6,586 nt of DNA from Desulfuromusa sp. (GTDB lineage Bacteria > Desulfobacterota > Desulfuromonadia > Desulfuromonadales > Geopsychrobacteraceae). Every line of letters begins with the position of its first letter. Positions within the stretch are counted from its first letter, which is position 1. Below, piece by piece: positions 6,285 to 6,586 of this stretch. Below the pieces are notes generated by a model. It was not told the origin of the DNA. It was given only the letters and a program-made list of their open reading frames with translations, and ran no database searches. The stretch covers positions 1 to 6,586 of the forward strand of contig JAGGWI010000162.1 in NCBI GenBank assembly GCA_021157505.1. Direction: 5' to 3'. Made by a program: the position numbers and the translations under genes.

Positions 6285-6313
6285 AGCATAGAGGTGGGCA
6301 AAACAACTGTCAA
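6285..6313 (-). promoter_or_regulatory. Predicted promoter of the transglycosylase-DUF350 unit
   Basis: On the minus strand a perfect TTGACA (6313-6308), a 17-nt spacer and TATGCT (6290-6285, 4/6) form a candidate promoter, with a start near 6278 and a leader of about 85 nt to the GTG. A perfect TATAAT occurs further down at 6265-6260 without a good -35 and could be a second start. Confidence 0.5.
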
Positions 6314-6347
6314 CTGACAAAGGGTTTCTAAAAGGACAGAGGAAAAC

Positions 6348-6395
6348 TAGAAAACTAGGGACACTCCCCATTAGAAAACTAGGGACACTCCCCAT
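6348..6395 (+). repeat. Tandem 24-nt repeat with GGGACACTCCCCAT core
   Basis: Two identical 24-nt units lie head to tail at 6348-6371 and 6372-6395. Each consists of TAGAAAACTA followed by GGGACACTCCCCAT; a third partial copy, GAAAACTAG, precedes them at 6342-6350. The core can fold as GGG-acact-CCC. A further GGGACA/TGTCCC pair joins 6382-6387 to 6409-6414. The repeats end 42 nt before the transposase start codon, where RAYT genes commonly carry their cognate REP-like sequences. Confidence 0.7.
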
Positions 6396-6437
6396 ATTTA
6401 CTTGCACCTGTCCCGCCAGCTAGCGTATTATCCACTC

Positions 6438-6586
6438 ATGCCAAGAATCGCCCGTATCATTGCCCCCGGCTATCCCCACCATGTCACCCAGCGTGGCAAT
6501 AATCGTGCTACGGTATTCTTCGACGATGAAGATCGGCAGACCTATCTCGATATATTTGCAAATTATGCTGAGAAGCACTCTTTACA
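6438..6586 (+). CDS. REP-associated tyrosine transposase (RAYT, Y1 family), 5' part
   Basis: Forty-nine codons are visible before the right edge. The N-terminus, MPRIARIIAPGYPHHVTQRGNNR followed by a FFDDEDRQTYLDIF stretch, is the typical opening of Y1-type (IS200-like) transposases of the REP-associated group, single-strand DNA nucleases that act on hairpin repeats. The HUH motif and catalytic tyrosine lie beyond the window, so intactness cannot be judged. No strong Shine-Dalgarno sequence precedes the ATG; I chose it because the family usually starts with MPR directly before this motif. The tandem GGGACAC repeats upstream are the likely partner sequences. Such genes are usually single-copy, domesticated relatives of insertion sequences rather than active, self-mobile elements. 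Confidence 0.88.
   Translation, partial: MPRIARIIAPGYPHHVTQRGNNRATVFFDDEDRQTYLDIFANYAEKHSL

Noticed and set aside
6348..6395. Possible CRISPR array
   Set aside because: There are only two adjacent 24-nt copies with no spacers between them and no cas gene; it is a tandem duplication.

Overview
The window looks like chromosomal DNA of a Gram-negative, probably anaerobic or microaerobic bacterium of moderate GC. A Desulfuromonadales-type (Desulfuromonadota) host is my best guess. It rests only on gene content: System II cytochrome c biogenesis as separate resB and ccsA genes, a HemY-type oxidase, a zinc-finger-less DnaJ, and a REP-associated transposase. No rRNA, tRNA or CRISPR array is visible.

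Left part (1-2144). A partial HemY-type protoporphyrinogen oxidase runs off the left edge on the minus strand. Its promoter is divergent from that of a CbpA-like, type II DnaJ co-chaperone on the plus strand. Next comes a small unrecognised plus-strand gene (1713-2144) for a secreted, cysteine-containing protein, with good promoter boxes of its own.

Centre (2145-4547). A resB-ccsA operon encodes the two-subunit System II (Ccs) machine that exports heme and ligates it to apocytochromes c. It has a near-consensus promoter, a perfect 7-bp dyad just downstream of the predicted transcription start, a TTG start for resB, 3 nt between the two genes, and a strong, bidirectional intrinsic terminator. 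HemY makes the protoporphyrin from which heme is built, so heme synthesis and heme delivery are neighbours here.

Right part (4548-6586). A minus-strand cassette reads, in transcription order: exported lytic transglycosylase, small DUF350 membrane protein (stop codon and Shine-Dalgarno overlap, so probably translationally coupled), then, after a 183-nt gap, an unrecognised 163-aa soluble protein. The gap holds an inverted-repeat element with an internal direct repeat of a GGGACACC core. A related GGGACACTCCCC core is tandemly duplicated in front of the plus-strand REP-associated tyrosine transposase (RAYT) gene that runs off the right edge. The two sites are plausibly of one repeat family. The transglycosylase/DUF350/unknown cassette and the repeat family are the least ordinary parts of the window.
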